From Bacillus sp. NEB1478 (GTDB lineage Bacteria > Bacillota > Bacilli > Bacillales > Fictibacillaceae): a DNA stretch of 64,000 nt. The stretch lies in assembly GCF_031582965.1 (NCBI RefSeq), contig NZ_CP134049.1:3534001-3598000 (forward strand), given 5' to 3'. The position numbers and the translations under genes are program-made. Under the pieces are notes generated by a model that worked only from the letters and a program-made list of their open reading frames with translations, was not told the DNA's origin and did not search any database. Shown here piece by piece: positions 52,380 through 61,734 of the stretch (position 1 is its first letter; each line of letters starts with the position of its first letter).

Positions 52380-53762
52380 TTATACTAACTCCAAACACGC
52401 GACCGCTTCACAATGTGTAGTTTGCGGAAACATATCTACCGGCTGTACTTCTGTTGTTTTAAAACCGCCGTCTTCAAGTACTCGGAGATCTCGTGCGAGT
52501 GTTGCCGGGTTACAGCTCACATACACGACGCGTTTTGGCTTCATTTCAATAATTGTCTTTAAAAGCTCTTCATCGCATCCTTTACGAGGCGGATCAACTA
52601 CGATTACATCTGGTGTGATCCCTTGTTTCTTCCACTCCGGGATGACTTCTTCTGATTTTCCAACTGCAAACTCTGCATTTGTAATTCCGTTCAGTTCGGC
52701 ATTTCGTTTCGCATCTTCAATCGCTTCTGGTACAATTTCGACACCGTACACTTTTTTCGCTTTTTGTGCAAGGAATAACGAGATTGTTCCGATTCCGCAG
52801 TATGCATCGATTACAGTTTCGTCACCGCTTAGTTCAGCGTATTTTAACGCTTGATCGTAAAGAACTTTCGTCTGATCCGGGTTAATCTGATAAAAAGACC
52901 TTGCTGAAATCGCAAACTTAATGTCTCCGATATTGTCATAAATGTACTCAGCGCCCCAAAGAACTTTGGTTTCATCTCCAAAGATTACGTTTGTTCGTTT
53001 TGTGTTTACGTTTTGCACAATGGATTTGATTTCAGGTAGAGCTGTTGTAATGTCATCAATAATCTTTTTTCTTTGCGGCAAGTCTTTGCCATTCGTTACG
53101 AGGACGATCATTAAATCGCCCGTTGTTTTTCCGTAACGTGCGATAATATGGCGTAGCATTCCTTTATGCTTTTCCTCGTTATATGCACTGATGTTGTATT
53201 TATTTACGATTTCTTTTACTGCTTGAACAGCATCGTCATTTGTATCACCTGTGATGATGCAGCTATCCATTTCGACGATTTCATGACTTCGTTTTTGATA
53301 AAATCCTGTGATGATTCGGCCGTCCCGCTCACCTACTGGCACTTGGGCTTTGTTTCTATAACGCCATGGTTCGTCATCCATTCCAAGCGTCGGCAAAACA
53401 GGGACGTTTTCTAATTTTCCGATACGAGTTAGAACGTCTTCAACCTGTTTTCGTTTATATTCGAGTTGTCCAGCATATGATAAATGCTGCAGCTGACAGC
53501 CTCCGCACCATTTATAGATGGGACATGGCGGCTCTACACGCTCTTGGCTCGGTTCAATCAATTCTTCCAAACGGCCAAAACCGAATCCTTTTTTTAACCC
53601 AACTACTTTTACCTTCGCACGCTCCCCTGGCAACGTGTTCGGTACGAACAAAGTAAACCCATTTACGCGGGCAACTCCCGCGCCTTCATGGGTTAAATCT
53701 AATATTTCAACTTCATAGCTTTCATTTTTATGAACAGGCAAATCAGCCTTCGTCATTTTCAT
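52380..53762 (-). CDS. rlmD: 23S rRNA (uracil-5)-methyltransferase RlmCD
   Basis: 460 residues of the RumA family; in Gram-positives one enzyme (YefA/RlmCD) methylates both U747 and U1939 of 23S rRNA. TRAM domain at residues 8-70 ([36 protein letters not shown]). A Cys-rich iron-sulfur site follows ([15 protein letters not shown], about 87-100). The methyltransferase core has [41 protein letters not shown] and [13 protein letters not shown] (catalytic Cys in SCNP). Not next to dgkB as in B. subtilis; four genes lie between. Confidence 0.93.
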   Translation of the reverse strand: MKMTKADLPVHKNESYEVEILDLTHEGAGVARVNGFTLFVPNTLPGERAKVKVVGLKKGFGFGRLEELIEPSQERVEPPCPIYKWCGGCQLQHLSYAGQLEYKRKQVEDVLTRIGKLENVPVLPTLGMDDEPWRYRNKAQVPVGERDGRIITGFYQKRSHEIVEMDSCIITGDTNDDAVQAVKEIVNKYNISAYNEEKHKGMLRHIIARYGKTTGDLMIVLVTNGKDLPQRKKIIDDITTALPEIKSIVQNVNTKRTNVIFGDETKVLWGAEYIYDNIGDIKFAISARSFYQINPDQTKVLYDQALKYAELSGDETVIDAYCGIGTISLFLAQKAKKVYGVEIVPEAIEDAKRNAELNGITNAEFAVGKSEEVIPEWKKQGITPDVIVVDPPRKGCDEELLKTIIEMKPKRVVYVSCNPATLARDLRVLEDGGFKTTEVQPVDMFPQTTHCEAVACLELV

Positions 53763-53833
53763 CGTCCTTTTCGTCCTTTATGCTTTACTGATTGTAGCAC
53801 AACTGAAGAAGTACACCAAATACCGGTGCGCAA

Positions 53834-53862
53834 AAACAGACCTGAAAAATCAGGTCTGTCGT
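53834..53862 (-). terminator. Terminator of the glycosyltransferase gene
   Basis: ACAGACCTGA and TCAGGTCTGT form a perfect stem; TTTTTGCG follows on the minus strand. Confidence 0.85.
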
Positions 53863-53865
53863 ATG

Positions 53866-55230
53866 TTAAGCAGCATGTTCGGTTGATGTTGTGTAATCTC
53901 TTCCTGTCCTCTCTACCTTATTCCAATTTTTATTATTAATGAAGTAAGCCACTGTGCCGTAAATAATGGCTGTCATGATGATGAATCGATAGATGAAAAT
54001 GTCAAAGAAAATAACGAAAGCTAGAATCACGTCTTCTTTCTCTTGGAAGAAAAATCCGTGTTTTTCACTCATTTCGATCGCTAGTTCATCGTAAACATAA
54101 CCAAGAAGGAATATATACACCACATAATAGACCAAGAATGTTAACGAAAAGAAATGTCCATTGAAAAAATCAATGAGTACGGCGCCTGTCATTACATAAA
54201 CCGCAAGTGTACCTGATACGAAACCTTCTACAATATAGAAAAAGGATACTGGTTTTTTGAAAAATGTTTTAAATAAAAATGGTCCATAGTGGATGAAACA
54301 ATCCACAAAAGCCTTTTGCCAGCGTACGCGTTGTTTAAACAAATCCCCCCAAGTCTCAGGAAGTTCAGTAAATCCTACTGCATCTGGAATGAGCGCTACT
54401 TTTCTTTTCTTGTCTTTTTCAATATATTTATGCATCTTCAACGTAATATCGATATCTTCTCCAATGGTCGCACGGTATCCGCCAACATCAATCAATGCTT
54501 TTTTCGTAAAAATACCAAAAGCGCCGGAGATCACGCCTAACGCATTAAATCCAGCTAATGAAATTTTGTTAATATAAAAGGCTCTTAAAAAATCAAGTGC
54601 TTGAGCCCGCACAAGCATCTTTGCTTTCCGGAGGGAAAGTCCATGCATCGGTTCTTCTACCTTTGTTTGTAATACATGCACTACACCGCCTGCTGCTACT
54701 ACATTCTCATCATGGAATTTGCGGTTAACGGCAGCAAGTGCTTTATTCGTTACAATGGTATCTGCATCCAGTGTGATGACTAATTGCTTACTGGAATATT
54801 CGATTCCTGCATTTAAGGCATCTGCTTTTCCGCCGTTTTCTTTATCAATAACAAAGACGTTCGGATATAGTTCAGATTGATAACAATTTTTTACTTTCTC
54901 ATGCGATAGTTTCTTTATTGGCTTTTTAGCCGACGGTTTTAACTGTAATAAAAAATCGAAATAGTTTAACGTCGTATCCTTAGAGCCATCATTAATGAAA
55001 ATAACCTCTAAATTAGAGTAAGACAGCTCTTTAATGCTATTAATAGCTGTATCTAAGATTCTTTGTTCGTTATAGCATGGAATTAAGATACTCATACCTT
55101 TCTCTTCATATTCAAGGTCTCCATCTCCAGTATGATGTTCTTCCTTTTTAAAAGACCGGAAACAATGGATCGAATGAATAATGGGAAAGAGAATAGATAA
55201 GAAAAAGAAAAAATACAACAAGTATTCCAA
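53866..55230 (-). CDS. Membrane glycosyltransferase family 2, PgaC/BcsA-like
   Basis: 454 residues, TTG start behind GGAGGGG. One N-terminal membrane helix, a cytosolic GT-A domain, then four to five C-terminal helices. Processive GT2 motifs in order: ILIPCYNEQRILD, VITLDADTIVTNKAL (DxD), GEDIDITLKMHKYIE (catalytic ED) and QRVRWQKAFVDCF (QxxRW, the polymer-gating motif of BcsA, PgaC and hyaluronan synthases). Likely polymerises a polysaccharide. No icaB/pgaB deacetylase partner is adjacent, so the polymer is unknown. Single gene. Confidence 0.85.
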   Translation of the reverse strand: MEYLLYFFFFLSILFPIIHSIHCFRSFKKEEHHTGDGDLEYEEKGMSILIPCYNEQRILDTAINSIKELSYSNLEVIFINDGSKDTTLNYFDFLLQLKPSAKKPIKKLSHEKVKNCYQSELYPNVFVIDKENGGKADALNAGIEYSSKQLVITLDADTIVTNKALAAVNRKFHDENVVAAGGVVHVLQTKVEEPMHGLSLRKAKMLVRAQALDFLRAFYINKISLAGFNALGVISGAFGIFTKKALIDVGGYRATIGEDIDITLKMHKYIEKDKKRKVALIPDAVGFTELPETWGDLFKQRVRWQKAFVDCFIHYGPFLFKTFFKKPVSFFYIVEGFVSGTLAVYVMTGAVLIDFFNGHFFSLTFLVYYVVYIFLLGYVYDELAIEMSEKHGFFFQEKEDVILAFVIFFDIFIYRFIIMTAIIYGTVAYFINNKNWNKVERTGRDYTTSTEHAA

Positions 55231-55603
55231 AATACCCCTCCTTCACTATAAAGTTGTTCTAGTTATAGTGTTTGGAAGAGCAAACCTTCTTTCTGTGGGT
55301 GACAATTAATGTAAGGGTTTACATGACAGAGACTTAATACTATTAATAAAACCTTAATATGAAATAGGGAAAAGGGGACTGTCCCTGAACAATTTATTTC
55401 CCTTTCTGTTACTTAGGATTTATATATAGGCATTTGTCCATTTTTATATTGGTTTTTATCTTGTTTTTATTTTCCCGTTCTTTTTCTACCTAGTTTCTCC
55501 ATGGGTATTTCCCATGACGTTCGATGCTCAAAACAAAAAAAGACTCAAAAGGGCTTATTGACCTGCGCCTTTTTGAGTCTTTTCTTTTATCCATTAAGTT
55601 TAT
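55231..55603. other. 373-bp gene-free stretch between glycosyltransferase and subtilase
   Basis: Holds GGGACTGTCCC (55376-55385), a copy of the G/C-rich intergenic palindrome also at 14751 and 59061. Also present are CATGGG/CCCATG (55500-55516) and, at 55537-55583, the subtilase terminator (AAAGACTCAAAA arm with TTTTTGAGTCTTTT). No ORF supported. Confidence 0.65.
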
Positions 55604-56932
55604 TTAGTTGCCTGCAGCTTTCACAGCTTCGTATGCATTTACATATCCTGCTCCGACTTCATGCAGCTTGTATCCTGGCATCGGATCTGCTGTGGATTCC
55701 AACAGTTGCAGAACTTGATCAGGTGTTAAATTAGGATTGGCTTCATACAGCAATGCTGCTACTCCAGAGATATGCGGTGTTGCCATGCTCGTTCCGCTCG
55801 CTGTTGTGTAGTATGGCAGATATTCTGGTGCAATGTAATCTTTATCTTTTACCGTTCCTAGCGTGTTTATGACAACCCCGGTTTTTGATTTTGTCGAGAC
55901 GATATCCACACCAGGCGCTGTTATGTCTGGATGAAGAAGTGCATCTCCTTCAACTCCACGAGATGAGAAGTCAGCTAACTGTTTGTCCTTCGTTCCAGCT
56001 GCGACCGAAATCACCCATGGTGCTGCAGAATATGGGTTTAATGTGTTGTCGTCTGGTCCTTCGTTACCTGCTGCGAATGATACGACCATTCCAGCATCAT
56101 GAGCTTGTTTACTCGCTACGTTAATCGGGTCGTTCGGTGAATACTCACCTGTTGAACCCCAGCTGTTAGAAATGACGTTTATCCCGTATTTATCTTGATT
56201 TTTCAATACGTAATCAAAAGCTTCAAGTGCCCAAAGGATATTGATTCCTTCTCCCGTTCCGAGGCCAACTAGCTTAGCGTCTGGAGCAATCCCTGTATAT
56301 AAACCTGCACTTTGTGATCCTAGTCCTGCTATTGTTCCCGCAACATGTGTTCCGTGGCCGGAAGATGTATCCGTATTTACAACGTTTTCAAGGTATGTGG
56401 CATCCTCGGAGAAAATATCTTGTCCTACTAAGAACTTCACGTTTTGTACCACTTTTTCTTCACCAAACGGAAGATCAGGATGCGTACCATCAATACCGCT
56501 GTCGATCACAGCAACGGTCGTGCCTTTTCCTGTGTAGCCCAATTCATTCCACACGCGTTCGGCACCTATTAGCTTTCGGCTTTCATTCATTAAATAATGA
56601 AGGTCTTTGTTGTAGTAAATGGAAACGGCATTCAGGTTGCTTGTAAGTAATGACGTTAGCTCCAGCTTCGTTCCTTTTACTGCTACCATCGGAAGCTTGC
56701 TGAACGTTTTCGTTTCTAATCCAAGATTTTTTAGTGCTGCCACATCGGAAGTACTAGGCAATGAATCATACGTTACAACAGCTTCGATCACTGTATTTGA
56801 TGTAATATCTCCTAATACTTTTGTTAAAGTTTTATCTACTTCTAGACTTGATGCTGCCTTAACGTTTTGCTGAGGTGTGAAAAAAGCAACGGCTAAAACA
56901 GCTGTTAAACATATGGAAAGTATCTTTTTCAT
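55604..56932 (-). CDS. Secreted S8 family serine peptidase (subtilase)
   Basis: 442 residues from the ATG behind GGAGGG. A signal peptide (about 1-27, ending VKAA) and a propeptide of roughly 90 residues precede the catalytic domain. The triad is Asp144 (VIDSGIDGTHPD), His193 (GHGTHVAGT) and Ser382 (GTSMATPHISG), with oxyanion Asn290 (FAAGNEGP). It ends soon after the catalytic core without extra C-terminal domains. An extracellular protease, mature size near 320 residues. A 320-bp upstream region has an inverted repeat. Confidence 0.93.
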   Translation of the reverse strand: MKKILSICLTAVLAVAFFTPQQNVKAASSLEVDKTLTKVLGDITSNTVIEAVVTYDSLPSTSDVAALKNLGLETKTFSKLPMVAVKGTKLELTSLLTSNLNAVSIYYNKDLHYLMNESRKLIGAERVWNELGYTGKGTTVAVIDSGIDGTHPDLPFGEEKVVQNVKFLVGQDIFSEDATYLENVVNTDTSSGHGTHVAGTIAGLGSQSAGLYTGIAPDAKLVGLGTGEGINILWALEAFDYVLKNQDKYGINVISNSWGSTGEYSPNDPINVASKQAHDAGMVVSFAAGNEGPDDNTLNPYSAAPWVISVAAGTKDKQLADFSSRGVEGDALLHPDITAPGVDIVSTKSKTGVVINTLGTVKDKDYIAPEYLPYYTTASGTSMATPHISGVAALLYEANPNLTPDQVLQLLESTADPMPGYKLHEVGAGYVNAYEAVKAAGN

Positions 56933-57251
56933 ATATTCTCCCTCCACTTCTAAAATATTTGTCTTAATTTTCTAACAAGATTTAGAAGCGAACAATCGTA
57001 CAAAAGGATAAAATGTGCTATGGGAAACGGTCTATGTCCATTACTCCTTTTGATATAACCCGAAAAAGTTATGTAAGTATTTCTTACTGCTTTTCTTTAC
57101 AAACTTAAAATTAAACAAATATTGTCATTCAAATTGACATTCTTGTAATCCGCTAGTTATAAAAAACTACATTATTTTTACAACAGTACGTAAGGCCTGA
57201 AAATAGATTTGGGGAGGTAAACATACTTCGTTTGGTTACGAAAAACAGCCT
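56933..57251. other. 319-bp gene-free stretch upstream of the subtilase
   Basis: A/T-rich, probably the subtilase promoter region. An inverted repeat TTGTCA...TGACAA-like (57122-57142) could bind a regulator. No ORF, RNA motif or repeat family that I can name. Confidence 0.5.
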
Positions 57252-57857
57252 TTATTTTTTACGAACAACAATAATACTGTAAAGACCATTGAGGACCTTG
57301 TATTCTTTCATTATTTCGAGAGGCAGTTTATTTTTTATTTGATAAAAGTCACGATTAATATCTGTTCCAATTGCTGACGTAAATGTATTGAATAATTTTC
57401 TAATCAGATTTGGATTTGTATGAGCATCAATAAATTTATCAAAAATTAATATTGTGCCTCCTGGAGCCAGACACTCTATCGTTCTTTCAAGTACTTTTCC
57501 AGGTGTCTCTGCAACACTCAAAATAAGATTCAAAACGACGACATTAAAAGTTTGATTGGGAAAAACCATTTCTTCTGCATTCATCTGATGAAGGGTTATG
57601 TCCCGTCCATTCTTTTTTCCAGCGGCTATCTTTAACATATGTTCTGAAAGATCAATCCCGGTAACCTTGGCATGATCAGGCAAAAAAGGGAAGTCTTCTC
57701 CCGTTCCGACTCCAACTAAGAGAATAGTTTCCCCGTGAATTATATTTATTTCAGAAAAAGCTTGCTGGCGTGCTTTTCTAAACAGACGATTACCCATAAG
57801 TTTATCGTAAAACGGTGCAAGCCTTTTGTACTTATTCATATTTGAAAGATTTTTCAC
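57252..57857 (-). CDS. Class I SAM-dependent methyltransferase (UbiE/PMT-like)
   Basis: 201 residues, GTG start with GGGGAT 8 nt upstream. YKRLAPFYDKLMGNRLFRKARQQAF is the N-terminal pattern of phospholipid/quinone methyltransferases. ILLVGVGTGEDFPFLP is motif I, KVTGIDLSEHMLKIA is motif II, and LNLILSVAETPGKVLERTIECLAPGGTILIFDKF covers motifs III-IV. Substrate might be a phospholipid headgroup or quinone precursor; unproven. Between subtilase and dgkB on the same strand. Confidence 0.8.
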   Translation of the reverse strand: MKNLSNMNKYKRLAPFYDKLMGNRLFRKARQQAFSEINIIHGETILLVGVGTGEDFPFLPDHAKVTGIDLSEHMLKIAAGKKNGRDITLHQMNAEEMVFPNQTFNVVVLNLILSVAETPGKVLERTIECLAPGGTILIFDKFIDAHTNPNLIRKLFNTFTSAIGTDINRDFYQIKNKLPLEIMKEYKVLNGLYSIIVVRKK

Positions 57858-57916
57858 TCTTAGCTATCCCCTATCTCCCGACTTTTTTCAAGTTAAGATA
57901 TTGATATAATTGCAAA

Positions 57917-57955
57917 AAAAGAACACCTTAAGCACTTATGCCCTCGGTGTTCATT
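57917..57955 (-). terminator. Terminator of the dgkB gene
   Basis: GAACACC pairs with GGTGTTC; TTTTTTT follows on the minus strand. Confidence 0.78.
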
Positions 57956-57970
57956 CTTGTATGGTTTGTA

Positions 57971-58876
57971 TTATGATTTAATTCTTTCTTTTGGTACTAG
58001 TAGTTGGAAGTGATGATGCAGATTTTCGAACTCACCTGGCAAGATGCCGCCTAGTTCTCCATCTAAGTTAATCTGCATTTTTTCACGTGGTGTTACTTTT
58101 ACACGCTGAGCTTTTTTGTAGATTACGTGATCATCGTGAATGTGTTCTCCACGGATAGCAAGAGAAGCAATACGTACAAATTCAGCAAGATTCGTTTTCT
58201 TTAAAATGATTACGTCGAAAAGACCATCGTGGAATTCAGATGCTGGTGCTAGTTTTTCAAAACCGCCAACAGAGTTTGTATTTGCCACTAAGAAAAGCAT
58301 GATTTCGCCTTCATATTTATCTTGACCGTCAAATTCGATTTCAACGTATGTCGGACGGATCGAAGGAAGCATCTCGATTCCTTTTAGGAAATACGCGAGC
58401 TGTCCAATCATCGTTTTGAGCTTGCTTGGCACTTCATAAGTAAGCTCTGTAATGCGTCCTCCGCCAGCAATGTTAATGAAGAATCTATCGTTTACTTTTC
58501 CAATATCGACAGGCATTTGAGCGCCGCCGCACAGTACGTCACAAGCTCCTTCAATCGTACGCGGTACACCGACTGCTCGTGCGAAGTCATTTGTAGTCCC
58601 CGCTGGAATGATTCCCAGCATTGGACGATCTTCAAGTCCTGCAAGTCCGTTCACGACTTCATAGATTGTTCCATCTCCGCCTGCTGCTATCACTAGATCG
58701 AATCCGCGCTCACCCGCTAATTTTGCTGCACGTGTAGCACAGCCCTCTTCTGGTGTAGTCGCATGGCAAGAAGTTTCATAACCTGCGTTTTCAAGTCTAT
58801 TTAATATATATGGAAGTTGTTTTTTTACAGTTTCTCGTCCAGAACTCGGATTGTAGATCAGTCTTGCTCGTTTCAT
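57971..58876 (-). CDS. dgkB: Diacylglycerol kinase DgkB
   Basis: 301 residues from the ATG with AAGGTG 6 nt upstream. Lipid kinase fold: LIYNPSSGRETVKKQLPYIL (nucleotide loop), VIAAGGDGTIYEVVNGLAG (GGDGT catalytic motif), LGIIPAGTTNDFARAVGVP and FINIAGGGRITELTYEVPS. It ends with GELGGILPGEFENLHHHFQLLVPK. Phosphorylates diacylglycerol released by lipoteichoic-acid synthesis, returning it to phosphatidate. In B. subtilis yerQ precedes yefA; here rlmCD is about 4 kb further on. Confidence 0.93.
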   Translation of the reverse strand: MKRARLIYNPSSGRETVKKQLPYILNRLENAGYETSCHATTPEEGCATRAAKLAGERGFDLVIAAGGDGTIYEVVNGLAGLEDRPMLGIIPAGTTNDFARAVGVPRTIEGACDVLCGGAQMPVDIGKVNDRFFINIAGGGRITELTYEVPSKLKTMIGQLAYFLKGIEMLPSIRPTYVEIEFDGQDKYEGEIMLFLVANTNSVGGFEKLAPASEFHDGLFDVIILKKTNLAEFVRIASLAIRGEHIHDDHVIYKKAQRVKVTPREKMQINLDGELGGILPGEFENLHHHFQLLVPKERIKS

Positions 58877-58943
58877 AATGTTCACCTTCGTCATTTGACT
58901 TCTATTAAAAGCTTTAACTTAAACCTTTAGCTGTATAACCACA

Positions 58944-58968
58944 AAAAACAGCCCAGGATGGACTGCTT
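58944..58968 (-). terminator. Hairpin with T-run upstream of dgkB
   Basis: CAGTCCA pairs with TGGGCTG around TCC, then TTTTTTG, on the minus strand. No gene lies upstream on that strand within the window, so it may be a dgkB leader attenuator or end an unannotated short transcript. Confidence 0.55.
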
Positions 58969-59060
58969 GTCAATTCTTCTTATATTATAAGGATTCATCC
59001 CATAAAAAGCAAAGCTGTATCTATCAGGGAAATGTGTTTAAATTGTGTCTAAATTGACTA

Positions 59061-59095
59061 GGGTCTGTCCCGGGGTCAGACCCCGGGACAGACCC
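59061..59095. repeat. Perfect 35-bp G/C-rich palindrome
   Basis: Arms of 17 bp beginning GGGTCTGTCCCGGGGTC and its exact complement, separated by one base. Could extrude as a cruciform or form a strong RNA hairpin. Related to the shorter motifs at 14751 and 55376. Confidence 0.75.
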
Positions 59096-59178
59096 CCTGC
59101 AATTCTCAAACAATTCACTTTGGATCGAATAAAGGATTTTCATGTCTCTTTATGGAATTTTCTAGATGAGGAGTGTGT

Positions 59179-59673
59179 ATGATGGAAAAAACGACTATTG
59201 AAATTTCTTTATCCACCCCTGCAGACTATGCAGGTCTAATAGAGATCGACCATCTTGTTTGGAACATAGAAACAACACCTGCACCAGATATCCACTGGGA
59301 TTCACCAGAGGATTATGGAAGACAGTTCCCTGCAGGAAGTCAGATTGTTGCACGGAGCAACGGAAAAGTTTGCGGCTACATTTTTTACAAAGATGTTTTT
59401 CCGGTTCCCTCCAACCTGCATGTAGCAGATGTTGCAATGGCAGTTCATCCAGATTTCCAAGGTCAGAACATTGGCTTTGAACTGATGCGTGCTGTTGAAG
59501 AATTAGCACGTGATAACGGGAAAAGAAAACTTTCTTTACGTGTTTTAGCAAGTAACGAAAAAGCCATACGTTTTTACAAAAAATGCGGTTATCAAGAGCA
59601 AGGAAGGCTTGTCGAAGAATTTTATTTAAATGGGCGTTTTGTCGATGACTTACTTCTTTACAAGCATATTTAA
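59179..59673 (+). CDS. GNAT family N-acetyltransferase
   Basis: 164 residues from the ATG behind GAGGAG (the next ATG at 59182 is equally possible). Acetyl-CoA binding motif A is AMAVHPDFQGQNIGFELMRAVEELARD, with Q/RxxGxG/A variant QGQNIG. KLSLRVLASNEKAIRFYKKCGYQEQGRLVEEFYLNGRFVDDLLLYK is motif B and the end of the fold. The acceptor is unknown. Starts a rightward gene series. Confidence 0.88.
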   Translation: MMEKTTIEISLSTPADYAGLIEIDHLVWNIETTPAPDIHWDSPEDYGRQFPAGSQIVARSNGKVCGYIFYKDVFPVPSNLHVADVAMAVHPDFQGQNIGFELMRAVEELARDNGKRKLSLRVLASNEKAIRFYKKCGYQEQGRLVEEFYLNGRFVDDLLLYKHI

Positions 59674-59727
59674 AACAGAACTTCATAGGTTTACTAAAGT
59701 ACTGCAAATCTTTTAGGAGGTGTTGCT

Positions 59728-59934
59728 ATGCTGTGGCTCATTCTCTTTTCACCGCTCATCTTGGTAATTTTGCTGGCGGTTTTCCTTAACTGGAGAGCAA
59801 AAAGACGCAACATGAAATTCAACCTGGACCATACTCCTGAACAATACGTTAGTAATCAAAATCAAATCAACAATGCAGCTGCAAGAGTAAATGCCATGCG
59901 CAACAATCATGATGGAGGCGGTGGCGGTTTCTAA
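59728..59934 (+). CDS. Small single-pass membrane protein with Gly-rich tail
   Basis: 68 residues. An N-terminal membrane helix (about 2-21) is followed by a basic RAKRR stop-transfer. Then comes a polar Asn/Gln-rich part (VSNQNQINNAAARVNAMRNN) and a Gly-rich end (DGGGGGF). AGGAGG precedes the ATG. Same-strand neighbour of the GNAT gene. No family recognised. Confidence 0.62.
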   Translation: MLWLILFSPLILVILLAVFLNWRAKRRNMKFNLDHTPEQYVSNQNQINNAAARVNAMRNNHDGGGGGF

Positions 59935-59991
59935 GGCGGGATTACATTCCTGTCTTTTTTTGCGCACTCATATTCATAAAGGAGTAATTAC

Positions 59992-60807
59992 ATGTCACAC
60001 ACACTAGCCATTTCTGGCAGCACGATTATGTCTGATACTTCCCGCTTAAATGATCTTTTCATAAAAAATATTGAACACATCGAAATCGGTGAATTGGAAA
60101 ACGAACAAGCTTTCCAAACTTTTTTACAGCTAGTCCAGCAGCACAATAAAACGTTCGGATTGCATTCACCTCTATTACGCAACGGCAGTAAATACGATTT
60201 GCTAGAAGAATTTCAATACAAACCAGAAGAAGCTTGGGCTCAGTTTGAAAAGGAAGTGAAACGCATGTCTGATTACGGTGCACAATACATCCTTGTTCAT
60301 TTTCCTTATTTTCAGCACGAAGCTGCCGACCCTGTAAAACAGATCGAAGAAGGATTAAAGAGTTTATCAAAGCTACAATCAGCATACGGAATTCAAATCG
60401 TTTGTGAACCAAAGTTAGGCTTATTGAAATCCCCGAAAAACATTCAGTATTTAGATCAATTTCCTTTAGATGTATGGGGTCGATATGGTCTAAAACTTTG
60501 CATCGACATCGGTGATTATCTGTTGGCCGGCCACGAATCTGCTCTCTCGAAGATACAAAAGTGGAAAGACCATATTAAAGTCATTCATTTACATAACATC
60601 GAGTTCACAGAGGACAAATACATATGGATTCCGATTCATCCTTCTCATGAAACGGACGGTGTGCATTTTCCGATTCAAGAGATACTCACTTTCCTGGAAA
60701 CTTGCCCTGACCTTTTTTGGGTGCTAGAACATACTCCACATTCCAATCCTGACATGGAATTTGTTACAGAAGGCATAAACTGGCTAAAACAAAATATTTT
60801 AAAATGA
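59992..60807 (+). CDS. Sugar phosphate isomerase/epimerase (xylose-isomerase-like TIM barrel)
   Basis: 271 residues of the AP-endonuclease-2-like TIM-barrel family. Ordered metal-ligand-bearing strands are visible: IEIGELENEQAF (Glu), YILVHFPYF (His), IVCEPKLG (Glu), LCIDIGDYLLAGHE (Asp, His), KVIHLHNIEF (His) and WVLEHTPHSNPDM (Glu). These fit a Mn/Co-dependent isomerase or epimerase, or an endonuclease-IV relative. Substrate unknown. Ribosome binding site AAAGGAG. Confidence 0.82.
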   Translation: MSHTLAISGSTIMSDTSRLNDLFIKNIEHIEIGELENEQAFQTFLQLVQQHNKTFGLHSPLLRNGSKYDLLEEFQYKPEEAWAQFEKEVKRMSDYGAQYILVHFPYFQHEAADPVKQIEEGLKSLSKLQSAYGIQIVCEPKLGLLKSPKNIQYLDQFPLDVWGRYGLKLCIDIGDYLLAGHESALSKIQKWKDHIKVIHLHNIEFTEDKYIWIPIHPSHETDGVHFPIQEILTFLETCPDLFWVLEHTPHSNPDMEFVTEGINWLKQNILK

Positions 60808-60848
60808 CACAACTTAACAATTGAATAGAGAACTTGGAGGACGCCCTT

Positions 60849-61646
60849 ATGAAACATTTAAAAATTGCATTATTTCTTGGTTTACTCGGCATGATTGCAG
60901 GAGCATTCGTTTTCCCGTATCAGCTTGATGCACTCAAAATCTCGCTCGGTGAGGCTGAGTACACAAAAATGATCGATCAAATTCCTGTTTCTATGACAGT
61001 AGTAGCTATCGTTACCGTGCTTCAAATCGCAGTGTTAACAACTGTGCTGAGTTGGATCGGACTTAAACTCACAACAAGGACCGGACTCATACTCCCTCTC
61101 ATCACACCATGGATTCTTGAAAAAAAGAAACCCGTGATTGACCAATCTGGATTAAAGCTTGCTGTAGTCGGTGGAATAGTGGGAGCCATTTTCATGATCG
61201 GTGCTGACGTGCTTCTTTTTCAGCCTTATATTCCAAAGCTCGGAAACGGAGAAAGCGTAGTCTGGTGGAAAGCTCTTCTTGGCGGAGCCTTATACGGAGG
61301 GATTGTAGAGGAAGTTCTGATTCGATTATTCCTCATGACATTGATTGTTTGGATCCTTGCTGTATTGTTCAAAAAGAAAAAAGGTGAACTTCCAAATGCG
61401 TTTTTCTGGATCGGATTAATTATCGCAGCACTTCTATTTTCAGCTGGCCATTTACCGGCAACCGCTAAACTTTATGATGGTTTAACACCAATTCTCATCA
61501 CACGTGCATTTGTACTCAACGGCGTTCTTGGGTGTCTATTCGGCTATATCTACTGGAAAAAAGGGTTAGAATACGCGATGATCTCACACATGTGCGTTCA
61601 TGTTGTGAACCAGCTCATCCTAATACCGCTTTTATCACTACTTTAA
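60849..61646 (+). CDS. CPBP family intramembrane metalloprotease
   Basis: 265 residues from the ATG behind GGAGG (8-nt spacing). About 7-8 membrane helices. The family catalytic motifs are GGIVEEVLIRLFLM (EExxxR), LLFSAGHLPAT (FxxxH) and MISHMCVHVVNQ (HxxxN/B-like). Such CAAX/Abi-type proteases cleave peptides within membranes and often serve bacteriocin immunity or regulation. No bacteriocin gene is adjacent. Confidence 0.85.
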   Translation: MKHLKIALFLGLLGMIAGAFVFPYQLDALKISLGEAEYTKMIDQIPVSMTVVAIVTVLQIAVLTTVLSWIGLKLTTRTGLILPLITPWILEKKKPVIDQSGLKLAVVGGIVGAIFMIGADVLLFQPYIPKLGNGESVVWWKALLGGALYGGIVEEVLIRLFLMTLIVWILAVLFKKKKGELPNAFFWIGLIIAALLFSAGHLPATAKLYDGLTPILITRAFVLNGVLGCLFGYIYWKKGLEYAMISHMCVHVVNQLILIPLLSLL

Positions 61647-61663
61647 TTAGATGATGTCCCTGA

Positions 61664-61694
61664 AGGTGATGTGAACCATCACTTTTTGGGGTAT
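61664..61694 (+). terminator. Terminator after the CPBP gene
   Basis: AGGTGATG pairs with CATCACTT around TGAAC; T-rich GGGGTATTTTTTT follows. Confidence 0.75.
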
Positions 61695-61734
61695 TTTTTT
61701 ATGTTTCGATCCGTGATTCGAATGTGTTAATGAA

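Noticed and set aside
52276..52854. Rightward 192-residue ORF
   Set aside because: It overlaps the 3' end of rlmCD on the other strand, is Ser/Thr-rich without family features and crosses the terminator; a shadow frame.
59061..59095. Palindrome as a transcription terminator
   Set aside because: No T-run on either side; kept as a repeat only.
59195..59707. Leftward 170-residue ORF
   Set aside because: Exactly antisense to the GNAT gene, whose acetyl-CoA motif is clear.
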